This document shows positions 1 through 8,803 of a stretch of 64,000 nt of DNA, in pieces. The DNA comes from Mucilaginibacter aquatilis. Lineage in GTDB: Bacteria > Bacteroidota > Bacteroidia > Sphingobacteriales > Sphingobacteriaceae. Where the stretch lies: assembly GCF_009755275.1 (NCBI RefSeq), contig NZ_WQLA01000004.1:186001-250000 (forward strand), in the 5' to 3' direction. A model generated the notes under the pieces. The model was not told the DNA's origin. It saw only the letters and a program-made list of their open reading frames with translations, and did not search any database. Made by a program: the position numbers and the translations under genes. The first letter of the stretch is position 1. Each line of letters begins with the position of its first letter.

Positions 1-1
1 T

Positions 2-391
2 ACAGTTTACCCAAATAGAGGTCAATTCTATAATAGCAGGGGGTACTCGTTTGACCAACATACGCTAAAAGAGTTTATCAGAGAAGACGCCTACTCTGTA
101 CCTTATGAGCAAGCTTCATTCGGGCAAAAATTACGCAAAATGAACTATGATATTCATGTCGGCAGCATTTTGGGATTTCCGGGTAAAGTACTTGCTTTTT
201 TTGCATCGCTGATTGGTGCCAGCTTACCAGTCACCGGATTTTTGGTTTGGTATAATCGCAAGTTCAAAAAGAAAGGTGACAAAAAGCCAAAGCGTAAAAG
301 CTCAAGTGAAATGCAAGAGCGTAACTTTAAACCATCCCATACAAGTAAGGTTTCGGAAGCAATGCTGGCAAGCAGTTCAACATCTTTATGA
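2..391 (+). CDS. PepSY-associated transmembrane protein, C-terminal part
   Basis: The reading frame is open from the left edge, so only the last 129 residues are seen and the true start lies outside the window. The visible part ends in the pattern typical of PepSY-associated TM proteins (PF03929 type): a NYDIHVGSI stretch, a hydrophobic helix rich in Ala/Ser/Leu with the characteristic SLPVTGFLVW, then a strongly basic cytoplasmic tail (FKKKGDKKPKRK). Such inner-membrane proteins are often found with siderophore or iron-reduction genes; their exact role is poorly defined. An internal ATG at 140 is not the start, because the frame continues upstream with coding character. No partner gene is visible. 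The family call is fairly sure, the function is not. Confidence 0.75.
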   Translation, partial: TVYPNRGQFYNSRGYSFDQHTLKEFIREDAYSVPYEQASFGQKLRKMNYDIHVGSILGFPGKVLAFFASLIGASLPVTGFLVWYNRKFKKKGDKKPKRKSSSEMQERNFKPSHTSKVSEAMLASSSTSL

Positions 392-555
392 AGATGGTTT
401 GTTCCAATTTATAAAGTGGCCGACAGTTTGGTGAAATGTTATTTTACAAACCCGCGACTCACAATGCGTAAGCTTTACTGTTACAAGTACACACGGCAGT
501 TACATTAGTAATTAAAGTGGATAATTGAATTATTAATTTGTACAGTTTAAATTAA

Positions 556-1695
556 ATGAAGCAAGTTTTTTGGATCCTGCTTGCAGGCCTTTTCAGCGGT
601 ATCAGCCATTGCGTTACAGCTCAGCCAAGTCATCCCACTGTTGATGGACCGTATATTTTTTACAAAGGCGACTATGGCTATGCCAAGCGGATTGAAAAAA
701 AAGGTAAAAAGTTAAAGCTTAAAATTGACAGCTTTAAAGTAAGTGACAGGGCTGACACGAAGTTTAGGGTAGATGTAGATGGTTACCCCGACTGGAGTTT
801 TACAGTTAAGCTTAAAAAAAAGATATCACCACGGTCGGCAAGTTTTTCGGGTTCAGAACCTATGCTTTTTCTGTCGGACATAGAAGGTGAATTTACCGCA
901 TTCCGTGAAATTTTATTGGCCAACAATGTTATCGACTCTAACTATAACTGGTTATTTGGCAAAGGCCGTCTTGTAATTGCGGGCGATTTGTTTGATCGTG
1001 GTAAACAGGTAACACCCTACTTGTGGCTGCTTTACAAATTAGAAGATGATGCAAGGGCTAAAGGTGGTGATGTAAACGTGATATTAGGTAATCATGACAT
1101 TATGAACTTTAAAGGCGATTACCGTTACGTGCAGCCTTTATACTGGGCTAACGCTAAGCTTATGCATGAATCATACAGCGATTTGCACAACGCCGATACC
1201 GAGCTTGGTAGATGGTTGAGAAGTAAGAATATAATTGAGAAGATTGGCGATATGCTGGTTATGCACGGAGGTATGTCTGCCGATGCCCTTGAGCAAAAAC
1301 TAACAGTAGACGAAATAAACAACGCATCGCGGCCTTATCTTGATAAATCCTCTAAAGTAACTCCTGATATCTTGAAGTCTTTTCTAGGAAATCAAGGCGT
1401 ATTTTGGTACAGGGGTTACTTCACAAAGTCAAGGGCAAGTATGCAAACTGTTGATGCCACATTAAAGCAATATAAAGTAAAATACATTGTTGTTGGCCAT
1501 ACCATAATTAAACAAAATATTGGCTTGTATTACGGTGGAAAAGTGGTAGGGCTTGACGTTAATGAGCATAAAGGCGATAGGGCCGCTGCACTTTACACTA
1601 AAGGTAAATGGTATGTTTTAGATGCATCGGGCAATAAAAAGGAGCTGATTTACAATGAAGATAATGATACAATTAAAACTGAGGACATAGACTAA
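556..1695 (+). CDS. Secreted calcineurin-like metallophosphoesterase
   Basis: This 379-residue protein starts with a signal peptide (residues 1-22, ending TAQ) and is probably periplasmic. The catalytic domain begins near residue 104. It shows the dimetal phosphoesterase motifs in order: D108-x-E110 (in place of the usual DxH), GDLFDRG at 143-149, GNHD at 178-181, a His in VMHGG (H237) and GHT with H315. The family hydrolyses phosphomonoesters or diesters; the substrate cannot be read here. Residues 25-95 form a separate N-terminal segment of unknown role. It is a single gene, with an intergenic stretch before it and a hairpin over its stop. The upstream 164 bp are AT-rich with no Shine-Dalgarno sequence, as usual in Bacteroidota. 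Confidence 0.85.
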   Translation: MKQVFWILLAGLFSGISHCVTAQPSHPTVDGPYIFYKGDYGYAKRIEKKGKKLKLKIDSFKVSDRADTKFRVDVDGYPDWSFTVKLKKKISPRSASFSGSEPMLFLSDIEGEFTAFREILLANNVIDSNYNWLFGKGRLVIAGDLFDRGKQVTPYLWLLYKLEDDARAKGGDVNVILGNHDIMNFKGDYRYVQPLYWANAKLMHESYSDLHNADTELGRWLRSKNIIEKIGDMLVMHGGMSADALEQKLTVDEINNASRPYLDKSSKVTPDILKSFLGNQGVFWYRGYFTKSRASMQTVDATLKQYKVKYIVVGHTIIKQNIGLYYGGKVVGLDVNEHKGDRAAALYTKGKWYVLDASGNKKELIYNEDNDTIKTEDID

Positions 1696-1722
1696 ATGCA
1701 TATAGCCTATGTCCCTTGTTTT
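1683..1722 (+). terminator. Hairpin overlapping the phosphoesterase stop
   Basis: GGACATAG (1683-1690) pairs perfectly with CTATGTCC (1707-1714), followed by CTTGTTTTTC. The stem includes the last codons and the stop of the phosphoesterase gene. It lies between convergent genes, so a terminator role is likely. Confidence 0.5.
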
Positions 1723-1756
1723 TCGTAGTTAATACGAGATAGTAATCTTTAATTCT

Positions 1757-2785
1757 CTATTTCTTTACAAAAGTGTACTTGCTTAACACTTTCATTTGCG
1801 GCCTGTCTTTTCCGTTTACAGGTTGTACGGCTAATTTATAGTCGCCCCAGCGATGACCGGCTGCCCAGTAAGTACCGTTAACTCCGTTTGCCTGTATATA
1901 TTTCAAAAAATTATCTAGAGTAACCAGCCAGCGTTCATCATCATCGGGCGCGCCGTACTCACCTATGAAGCCTTTAAGTTTATTTTTTTTAAGCCAGTTT
2001 ACAAATGGCTGCGCACGTTCCACACCGGTTTGAGGGGTTGCCTTTTCATCTTCGTAGCTTACTTTGTAAGTGCCCGATCCATCATTATCAAAATACAGGT
2101 GTGCTTCAAATACCAGATTATTAGCTGGGTCTTTTAGGTTTTTGAGGTGGTCGCTTCCGTTTTGCCATTTGGCTGCCGAACTCCAATTATCGCCGCCAAC
2201 AACTATAGGATGCTTCTTGTCTACCGTACGTATTTGAGTGATGATAGCTTGTGCTATATTAAACCAGGCGGTACTATCGGGCATATCATGAGGCTCGTTC
2301 ATAATACCGTAGCCCCATATATTTTTTTTGTCTTTTAATTTTACAGCCAGCTTTTTCCAGGCATCGGCTACCATAGCTATGCTTATACCATTGGTATTAA
2401 TTAAAGTAAGCTCCTTGCCAACCATACGGCGGCAATAATTGTGCATATCGGGTACCACCAGCATGCCTTTTTTAGCGGCTACATCAATCACCTGCACCAG
2501 TTTATTTACCTGGAATGTGTCTAACTCACCATTCAATTGCGGCTGTAACCGTTCCCACAAAAATGGAAGCCTGATTAGCCTGAAACCTTTTGACTTTAAA
2601 TACTCAACATCGTTAGCGGTAGGGTAATCGTAATCTTTCTCATAAGTGCCCGGTATCTGCCCAAAATCGGCTCCTGCCAAATTCACACCAAATGGCGCAG
2701 GTCCCGCTTTTAACGCCTTTAGTGATTGTGCACTTACAGATACGAAACATGCGCAGGCAAGCAATGCTGTACAAACTATTCTCAT
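1757..2785 (-). CDS. Periplasmic/secreted GH5 endoglucanase-like hydrolase
   Basis: 342 residues with a cleavable signal peptide (1-20, VSVSAQ) and no lipobox. A single GH5 TIM barrel fills the rest. The acid/base Glu164 lies in MNEP and the nucleophile Glu276 in GEYG. The FGVNLAGADFG opening, DMHNY and NEPHD resemble subfamily GH5_5 cellulases, which are endo-beta-1,4-glucanases. The gene is a clear paralogue of the lipoprotein GH5 at 17739-18818. It is monocistronic, transcribed away from the apiosidase-like gene, with a copy of the shared operator and a TACTTTTG -7 box upstream. The subfamily is assigned by eye; glucomannan or mixed-linkage glucan are possible substrates. Confidence 0.85.
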   Translation of the reverse strand: MRIVCTALLACACFVSVSAQSLKALKAGPAPFGVNLAGADFGQIPGTYEKDYDYPTANDVEYLKSKGFRLIRLPFLWERLQPQLNGELDTFQVNKLVQVIDVAAKKGMLVVPDMHNYCRRMVGKELTLINTNGISIAMVADAWKKLAVKLKDKKNIWGYGIMNEPHDMPDSTAWFNIAQAIITQIRTVDKKHPIVVGGDNWSSAAKWQNGSDHLKNLKDPANNLVFEAHLYFDNDGSGTYKVSYEDEKATPQTGVERAQPFVNWLKKNKLKGFIGEYGAPDDDERWLVTLDNFLKYIQANGVNGTYWAAGHRWGDYKLAVQPVNGKDRPQMKVLSKYTFVKK

Positions 2786-2844
2786 AAGTTGGTATAATGG
2801 TTAAACGTGGCTCAAAATAAATGAGCCTGCATTAGTAAACGTCT

Positions 2845-2852
2845 CAAAAGTA
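2845..2852 (-). promoter_or_regulatory. Candidate -7 box for the GH5 gene
   Basis: On the minus strand this reads TACTTTTG, an exact match to the Bacteroidota -7 consensus TAnnTTTG. It starts 21 nt downstream of the operator at 2874-2889. No good -33 TTTG is seen, so an activator-dependent promoter is plausible. Confidence 0.5.
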
Positions 2853-2873
2853 CACTTACCTGTTTGCGGGTTG

Positions 2874-2889
2874 TAATACTTTTTTAACC
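2874..2889 (-). promoter_or_regulatory. Shared 16-nt operator, copy 1
   Basis: Reads GGTTAAAAAAGTATTA on the minus strand, differing in one base from the consensus GGCTAAAAAAGTATTA. It lies 88 nt before the ATG of the GH5 gene. The same element with an invariant TAAAAAAGTAT core recurs at 12073, 26880, 27042, 30197 and 31454. It also sits just upstream of the plus-strand apiosidase-like gene, which may share it. Confidence 0.65.
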
Positions 2890-2969
2890 GAGGTTTATCT
2901 TTAACTGTTATTATATCACAATTATATAAAATGGTTAATACATTTAAAGCTCCAATTCCAAGCTTAAAC

Positions 2970-4379
2970 ATGCGATTAATTATACTATTACTTGTCCTAT
3001 CATTTTACCAGTTATCGGCTACCAGCCAAACACTCAAGGTAAGTGCCAATAAACGATATTTGGTTGACGCAAAAGGTAAACCTTTTTTTTGGATGGGAGA
3101 TACTGCCTGGGAATTATTCCACAAGCTGAGCGACGCTGAAGCCGACCATTACCTCGAAACCCGAGCCAAACAAGGGTTTACAATTATACAGGCCGTAATT
3201 ATTTCTGAAGATAGCGGCTTAACCAAACCTGATGTTTACGGTCATTTACCTTTTACCAGCCTGTCACCTCTAAAACCTAACAATGCCTTTTTTAAACATA
3301 TCGATCACGTAATTAACAAGGCTGCATCGCTCGGGTTACACATGGCTATGCTGCCTACATGGGCCGATAAGGTGCCATCAAACCGCATAAGTAAAGACTC
3401 AGTTATTTTTAATGAAAGCAACGCATCAGCCTATGGTGAATTTTTAGCCCGGCGTTACGCTAAAAAGCCAATAATTTGGGTATTGGGTGGCGACAGGGCT
3501 ATAAATGACGCAACTACTTATAATATATGGAAAGCTATGGCAGCAGGCTTGAAAAAAGGCGATAACAGGCAGTTAATCACTTATCATCCCGCAGGTGAAA
3601 GTTCGTCGTCGCGTTGGTTTCAAAATGATAAGTGGATTGATTTTAACACTTACCAAAGTGGCCACGCCCACCACTTTATGCCGGTTTACAAGTTTGCACA
3701 AGCCGATTATAAAAAGAAACCTGTAAAACCATTTTTAGACGCCGAGCCTGCCTATGAAGACATCCCTGTTGAATTTTGGGCGTTTATGAAGTTAGACCAA
3801 CAGCAAAGCGTACCCACTGCCATATTAACTAAAGACAATTTGCTGGCAGATAAATCCCATTTTAAAAAAGGTTTTTTTACCGACTACGATGTTCGTGTAC
3901 ACGCCTACTGGAATCTTTTATCGGGAGCATGTGGTTACACTTACGGCCATAACGCCGTTTGGCAAATGTTTAAAAAAGGTGGCAGTTTTGTAATACCCAC
4001 CCTTACCGACTGGAATGAAGCATTGAACAGCCCCGGAGCCCGGCAGATCAAAAACTTAAACAAACTGTTTGCAAACCGCTTTTACAATTTGATTCCGGAT
4101 ACAGAACTATTAAAAGGAAAGAACGCTGCTGACAGCACCTACATAGCTGCGGCATCCAACAGCAAACATACTTTAGCTATTGTTTATATGGCACTGGGGC
4201 AATCAACCGTGATTGACCTTAAACAGCTGAAATCTTCTTTAAAGGCTTACTGGTATGACCCACGGCTTGGGAAAAAATCATATATAAATACTTTCAAACA
4301 TGCAAGTCTTCAACGTTTCACTCCCCCAACGGCAGGACCAGGTAATGACTGGGTGCTGCTGTTAGAAAGTAAGTTGTAA
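2970..4379 (+). CDS. Apiosidase-like (DUF4038 / GH140-type) glycoside hydrolase
   Basis: 469 residues. ATG 2970 is chosen over the in-frame ATG at 2931 because it puts the hydrophobic signal peptide (RLIILLLVLSFYQL) directly at the N-terminus; the longer form would carry 13 extra non-hydrophobic residues. The DUF4038 TIM barrel begins with the family hallmark F-x-WMGDTAWELFHKL near residues 32-50 and contains WVLGGD near residue 172. The C-terminal ~90 residues resemble the small beta domain (PF12904) that usually follows. Characterised GH140 members cut apiose-containing rhamnogalacturonan II, but the wider DUF4038 family has varied specificities. This is the only hydrolase of the region on the plus strand; it ends 23 bp from the convergent DUF3863-like gene. 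Confidence 0.8.
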   Translation: MRLIILLLVLSFYQLSATSQTLKVSANKRYLVDAKGKPFFWMGDTAWELFHKLSDAEADHYLETRAKQGFTIIQAVIISEDSGLTKPDVYGHLPFTSLSPLKPNNAFFKHIDHVINKAASLGLHMAMLPTWADKVPSNRISKDSVIFNESNASAYGEFLARRYAKKPIIWVLGGDRAINDATTYNIWKAMAAGLKKGDNRQLITYHPAGESSSSRWFQNDKWIDFNTYQSGHAHHFMPVYKFAQADYKKKPVKPFLDAEPAYEDIPVEFWAFMKLDQQQSVPTAILTKDNLLADKSHFKKGFFTDYDVRVHAYWNLLSGACGYTYGHNAVWQMFKKGGSFVIPTLTDWNEALNSPGARQIKNLNKLFANRFYNLIPDTELLKGKNAADSTYIAAASNSKHTLAIVYMALGQSTVIDLKQLKSSLKAYWYDPRLGKKSYINTFKHASLQRFTPPTAGPGNDWVLLLESKL

Positions 4380-4402
4380 ATGCCTCTGCAAAACCCCGAA
4401 TT

Positions 4403-5731
4403 TTATTTGAACCCGGGATAGTGCTTGCGGATAAGCTTAATATCGTTTGGCGACAACTTGCTTAAACTTACAGGTTTGTCTTGCGCGCGGGTTTGCTTTT
4501 GATTAATAGTGCCCAAAATGCTCCAGTTGCGGGTAAGTGTGTCAGGCTCTTTAATTTTGCCATCGTATTTTGTAAAATCAATCACCTGCCATGGGCTTTT
4601 AGTTTGCCAGTTGCGTAACAGCGCAAGGCGGAAAGATTTATTCATCAACCATTTTATTTCCATTGGTTTGTCCGAACCTCCAATACCGCTTCCGCGTTGG
4701 ACGAACTGATAATTAAAATTATTGGTTTTATAAGCTTTGCGCCAGGTAAGGCCAAACTCTCCCATAGTAATAAATTGTGTTTGCGGCCATCGTTTTTTAA
4801 TTTGGTGTAACCATTCGGTTAAACCGCTCACCGGTATATCAAGCGATACTTCCCAGTTCACCGTCACCCAACCAAACTTGTTAAGCTTAAAGCCTTCATC
4901 AAAATGTGCTGCCGTGGTGTGTATCATTTCTCTAACACCGGTAGTTTCACCATACTTACCTAATGTTTCGATAGGCCCTACGCCAAGCCGGCTATTAAAG
5001 CCGTCGGCATAACCTTCACGCCTAGCGGCTAAAAAATCCATTGTCCAACCGTCAAGGTTTACGCAATCGATCAAGTCGGTTTTGGATTGTGCCGGCTTAC
5101 AAAAGTGGTCAACAGACGGGTAATATGGGTAAACTACCGAACCTTCGCCATCCTGATTATCGATTGCGTACTGGCTCCATATATTTCCCTGACATACATG
5201 AATGTTTTCGGTTGTGGCCAAGTATTTTTGGTTAGCTGCGGCCAGGAAACCGGCAACTACACATTTTGGACGGTAATTATTCCCTACGATGGCCGACACC
5301 TTAGCCAACCCGTCGTGCAAATCTTTATTTACCTGGCTGCGGGTATTGTGTGCGTTTGAAAAATATGCTCCCGGTATAAATGTTACTTCATCGCCATACT
5401 GCTTATGGTATTTCGTTACCAGCATTTTAATTGCCACGTAATTGGCTGTGGTATCATGCAAAGCCAGCCAGCTTAATGCCCATGTAATACGCGCGCCCGG
5501 GAAGCCATCTTCTATCGCCTTACGAAAGGCTATTACCCGTTGAGGCGTGTGCAGGCTACGTTCATCCTCGCCCAGGTTAAGGGTACGGGTTGCCTCTATT
5601 TGGTTAACCCTTATAATGGCGTTAAAAGTAAGAAAGCGGTTGCCGTTGAGCACACCGCTGTAAGGTTTAGGTTGAGCAATAGTAACAGCTGCGCCAAATA
5701 CAAAGCTCAGTAATAAATAAATTGGTTTCAT
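4403..5731 (-). CDS. Secreted DUF3863/DUF3864-like protein of unknown function
   Basis: 442 residues with a signal peptide (1-19, AVTIAQ) and no lipobox, so periplasmic or secreted. It resembles the Bacteroidota DUF3863/DUF3864 proteins, for which I know no established activity. Visible features are LTFNAIIRVNQIE near the N-terminus, an Asp/His-rich middle (HFCKPAQ, NLDGWTMDF), GWVTVNWEVSLDIPV and ITMGEFGLTWR. Conserved Glu, Asp and His in a probable alpha/beta barrel suggest a carbohydrate-active enzyme, but this is inference. It is the last gene of the symporter-GH130-propeller-TIM barrel operon, 21 bp after the TIM barrel gene. Its conservation with a sugar operon is the best clue to its role. 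Confidence 0.6.
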   Translation of the reverse strand: MKPIYLLLSFVFGAAVTIAQPKPYSGVLNGNRFLTFNAIIRVNQIEATRTLNLGEDERSLHTPQRVIAFRKAIEDGFPGARITWALSWLALHDTTANYVAIKMLVTKYHKQYGDEVTFIPGAYFSNAHNTRSQVNKDLHDGLAKVSAIVGNNYRPKCVVAGFLAAANQKYLATTENIHVCQGNIWSQYAIDNQDGEGSVVYPYYPSVDHFCKPAQSKTDLIDCVNLDGWTMDFLAARREGYADGFNSRLGVGPIETLGKYGETTGVREMIHTTAAHFDEGFKLNKFGWVTVNWEVSLDIPVSGLTEWLHQIKKRWPQTQFITMGEFGLTWRKAYKTNNFNYQFVQRGSGIGGSDKPMEIKWLMNKSFRLALLRNWQTKSPWQVIDFTKYDGKIKEPDTLTRNWSILGTINQKQTRAQDKPVSLSKLSPNDIKLIRKHYPGFK

Positions 5732-5752
5732 AATTAAAGCAGCATGTTGTTA

Positions 5753-6652
5753 TTAGTATGTTTTTAAATCAGTTTTATCGCCAATGGATTTAAGCACGTT
5801 AGCAACCCCATCCATATTTATCTTCAGGCCGGTTTCTGCATCAGGATGAGTGTCCTCGTTAATGATACCTATCGGACCTTTGTAATTGCTTTTTAGCACC
5901 ATCTTCATCAGCTGGTATTCGGTATCGCCCTCGCCAACAGGCACTACCTTTGCAGGATCAACGCCTTTAAGGCCCGAAATATTTAGCGTTAGCAAATGCG
6001 GTAATATTTTTGGATAAAACTTTGAGAATCTTGAAGCCTGTTCTTCGGCATGGTGGAAATTGTATACCATGCCCACACTACGCATTTTCAACTTGTTGAT
6101 AATGGCCAACTGATTTTCAGGTTCGCCATACCAGCCTCCATGATTATACAAACCAACCTGGCAGCCAATTTTTGCAGCTTGCTCAGCAATATACTTTACC
6201 GGTTTGCTAAGCGTATCTACCTTTTGCTGCTGTGTCATTTTTTCCATATCAACGCCAATCATCATGAGCCAAATTTGCGTTTTAACTTTATTGCGCTTCA
6301 GCACATCAAGTATAATTTTTAAGTTGGTGTCGCGTTGCGGGTTAGGTCCAGACATGTACCAGAATGCCTGTAACTTAATGTGATGTTTTTTAAGCGCTTT
6401 CAGTTCATCATCAAAATAAGGAATATGCTTTTCACGCCAGTCGTACGCCATTTTAGTTATGCCTAGGTGGTTAAGCATTTGTGCACGTTCTTCGGCGTTA
6501 CGATTCTTTACATCATAAGGCACAATGCACCAGGCTACCAAATTGCTCTTTGCAAAAACACCTTTTTTTGATGGCACCTTAGTTGTAAAAGCAACCGTAG
6601 CAACTGTTAGCGCACAAACAATCATCAAGGTATAAAACTGGTATCTTTTCAT
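5753..6652 (-). CDS. Secreted xylose-isomerase-like TIM-barrel protein
   Basis: 299 residues with an N-terminal hydrophobic segment (residues 7-22) that could be a signal peptide or anchor. The rest is a sugar phosphate isomerase/epimerase (AP endonuclease family 2) barrel. It shows the pattern of strand-end acidic and His residues: W-C at strand 1, AFWYMSG, QIWLMMIG, GLYNHGGWYGEP (likely metal His and Glu), YNFHHAEE and GIINEDTH near the C-terminus. A barrel of this family outside the cytoplasm is unlikely to act on sugar phosphates; epimerisation or elimination of a free or keto sugar is more plausible. It lies 11 bp after the propeller/cytochrome c gene, consistent with joint periplasmic work. 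The exact reaction is unknown. Confidence 0.75.
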   Translation of the reverse strand: MKRYQFYTLMIVCALTVATVAFTTKVPSKKGVFAKSNLVAWCIVPYDVKNRNAEERAQMLNHLGITKMAYDWREKHIPYFDDELKALKKHHIKLQAFWYMSGPNPQRDTNLKIILDVLKRNKVKTQIWLMMIGVDMEKMTQQQKVDTLSKPVKYIAEQAAKIGCQVGLYNHGGWYGEPENQLAIINKLKMRSVGMVYNFHHAEEQASRFSKFYPKILPHLLTLNISGLKGVDPAKVVPVGEGDTEYQLMKMVLKSNYKGPIGIINEDTHPDAETGLKINMDGVANVLKSIGDKTDLKTY

Positions 6653-6663
6653 AGTTGAAATGG

Positions 6664-8799
6664 TTAAGGTAAAGCGTAGGCCACGTAGGTGTCGCCGGTC
6701 GGTCCGCCCAGCTTGCCACCGCCTGTAGCAGGTATCACAATGTATTGCTTGCCATTAACAGCATAAGTACTTGGCGAAGCGTATCCACCGTAAGGAAGCT
6801 TCACTTCCCACATTATTTTACCTGTGTTTTTATCAAATGCTCTGAACTTTTCATCACGCGTTGCTCCAATAAAAATTAAGCCACCCTTAGTAACAAGGTT
6901 GCCGCCGAAATTTTCGGTACCGGTTATTGGCATACCTTTTTTTGTAAGCTCAGGATATTCTCCCAACGGTACTTTCCACTTAATTTTACCGGTGGTAAGG
7001 TCAACCGCATTTAGTGTACCCCATGGCGGTGCAGTGGCCGGGTAACCATCTGCATCTAAAAATTTATTATATCCTAACGAACGGAACTCAGGCTTACCTT
7101 TAACTGCCACCGATGCCGAAGTACTTTTTTTATTGAGCAAAAACTCAACGATGTCTTTTCTATCTTTTTCCTCTATTTGCGGAAATGCAGGCATAGCTCC
7201 GCGGCCGTTTTTAAGTATATTTACAATATCAGCTTCTTTATATTTTTTATCGAGCTGGGTCAACGCCGGGGCAGCACCCTGCCCTTCGCGGTTAGCACCG
7301 TGGCAGCTTGGGCAACCCATTTTCAAAAACACAGCGTTACCTGCACTCATCGGCTCGCCCTTGTTGCCACATTGTTTACCGGCGTCATTAATATCTTTCA
7401 TTTTAATGAGCCAGGCCAGTTCGTTAGCATTTATGTAAAGCATATTCTCCTGCGGATCATATGACCCACCACCCCACTCCGCTCCACCATGTATGCCATA
7501 GTATAAAATTCCCTTTTTTGATGGCGGCAAATACCAGCCGGTTTCTGATTCGGCAATAATCTTCTTTGCAGTGTTATGTGCCTCAGGTGTGCGGTTAGTA
7601 ACATCATCAGCGGTAACCACCTGCTTTGTGAATGATTGCGGCCATAATACTTTAGGTTGCGTTGGATAAGAATACTCGCCCGGTAATGTTGATTGCGGCA
7701 CAGGCGTTTCAACTACATTTGACAGCAGTTTACCCGTTAATCGGTCGAACAGTAAAATATTACCTGTTTTGGTAAGCTGCATAACGCCTCTGACCCGTTT
7801 GCCGTCCACGTTAAGTGTGACTAATGTTGGCGCACACGGCATATCCAAATCCCACAAATCATGATGAATGGCCTGATAATGCCATACACGCTTACCAGTA
7901 TTGGCGTTTACGGCAACTATACTGTTACCATATAATTGCGCGCCCCTATTATCGGCCCGGTAAAAATCATCTTTTGGTTGTCCTGTAGGGAAATAAACCA
8001 TTCCGGTTTCTTTGTCAACCGTAATGCCTCCCCAGGAGTTAATGCCCGCTCCATCTTTCCAAAAATTTTTATTGCCCCAGGTTTCGTAACCATGTTCGCC
8101 CGGCTGGGGTATAGTATTAAACTTCCATAAGCGCTTGCCGGTATGCACATCAAATGCGCTAACGTTGGCCGGGGCACTCCAGCTTAATGCGCCTACAATA
8201 ACCATGTTTTTATAAATGGCTGGTGCTCCCGGAGAAGTTATAGCCATTTTATCGGGTGAGCGTACTAAACCTTTGTTCAGGTCAATACGACCTTCGTCTC
8301 CAAAAGCTTTATCGGCATAGCCGGTATACATATCAACCTTGTAAAGGAAACTGCCTGCTGTGTAAAACAGGAAAGCATCATTGCCCGAACGCCAGTAAAC
8401 AACACCTCTATTGAGGCCACCAAGTTTTTCGCCTTTGCGCGACGGGTCAAAACGCCAGAGCATTTTACCGTTTGTTCCATCTACGGCAAAAAGAGTTTGC
8501 GAAGGCGTTGTTACAAACATAATTCCGCCAACAATTAACGGATTACACTGCACGTTGCCATCATTGTTACCCGACTTAAAAATCCAGGCTACCTTAAGGT
8601 TTTTAACGTTGGTGGCGTTAATTTGATCAAGCGTTGAGTATTTGGTTTGACCTGCGTCGCCCCCTGGGTTTGACCAGTCAACCGTGTTCTTATACAGCTC
8701 TATCCTGTCGCAACTGGCAAACAACACAATTAGCCATAGCAATGCACCAAACCTTAACAAAGGATTATGCCTAAAATTACTATGTTTACCGCTATTCAT
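6664..8799 (-). CDS. Lipoprotein PQQ-type beta-propeller dehydrogenase with inserted cytochrome c domain
   Basis: 711 residues. A lipobox (LFASC, Cys30) predicts a lipoprotein. Repeated tryptophan-docking propeller blades (DGTNGKMLWRFDP, DVHTGKRLWKF, NANTGKRVWHY, DLTTGKIKWKV, DKNTGKIMWEV) resemble PQQ-dependent glucose/alcohol dehydrogenases. A c-type haem domain is inserted before the last blades: CPSCH at 496-500, with a probable axial Met in GAMPAF near residue 549. Such proteins oxidise a sugar or alcohol and pass electrons to the haem. PQQ binding and the substrate are not proven by sequence alone. It sits between GH130 (4-bp gap) and the secreted TIM barrel (11-bp gap), so co-transcription is nearly certain. 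No PQQ synthesis genes are in the window. Confidence 0.85.
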   Translation of the reverse strand: MNSGKHSNFRHNPLLRFGALLWLIVLFASCDRIELYKNTVDWSNPGGDAGQTKYSTLDQINATNVKNLKVAWIFKSGNNDGNVQCNPLIVGGIMFVTTPSQTLFAVDGTNGKMLWRFDPSRKGEKLGGLNRGVVYWRSGNDAFLFYTAGSFLYKVDMYTGYADKAFGDEGRIDLNKGLVRSPDKMAITSPGAPAIYKNMVIVGALSWSAPANVSAFDVHTGKRLWKFNTIPQPGEHGYETWGNKNFWKDGAGINSWGGITVDKETGMVYFPTGQPKDDFYRADNRGAQLYGNSIVAVNANTGKRVWHYQAIHHDLWDLDMPCAPTLVTLNVDGKRVRGVMQLTKTGNILLFDRLTGKLLSNVVETPVPQSTLPGEYSYPTQPKVLWPQSFTKQVVTADDVTNRTPEAHNTAKKIIAESETGWYLPPSKKGILYYGIHGGAEWGGGSYDPQENMLYINANELAWLIKMKDINDAGKQCGNKGEPMSAGNAVFLKMGCPSCHGANREGQGAAPALTQLDKKYKEADIVNILKNGRGAMPAFPQIEEKDRKDIVEFLLNKKSTSASVAVKGKPEFRSLGYNKFLDADGYPATAPPWGTLNAVDLTTGKIKWKVPLGEYPELTKKGMPITGTENFGGNLVTKGGLIFIGATRDEKFRAFDKNTGKIMWEVKLPYGGYASPSTYAVNGKQYIVIPATGGGKLGGPTGDTYVAYALP

Positions 8800-8803
8800 A
8801 ATG

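Noticed and set aside
2931..2969. Start at ATG 2931 for the apiosidase-like gene
   Set aside because: Adds 13 polar residues before the signal peptide; ATG 2970 is more natural.
6664..8799. Propeller protein as a fusion caused by a sequencing error
   Set aside because: The frame is intact through the haem domain and into the last blades, and internal haem domains occur in related proteins.
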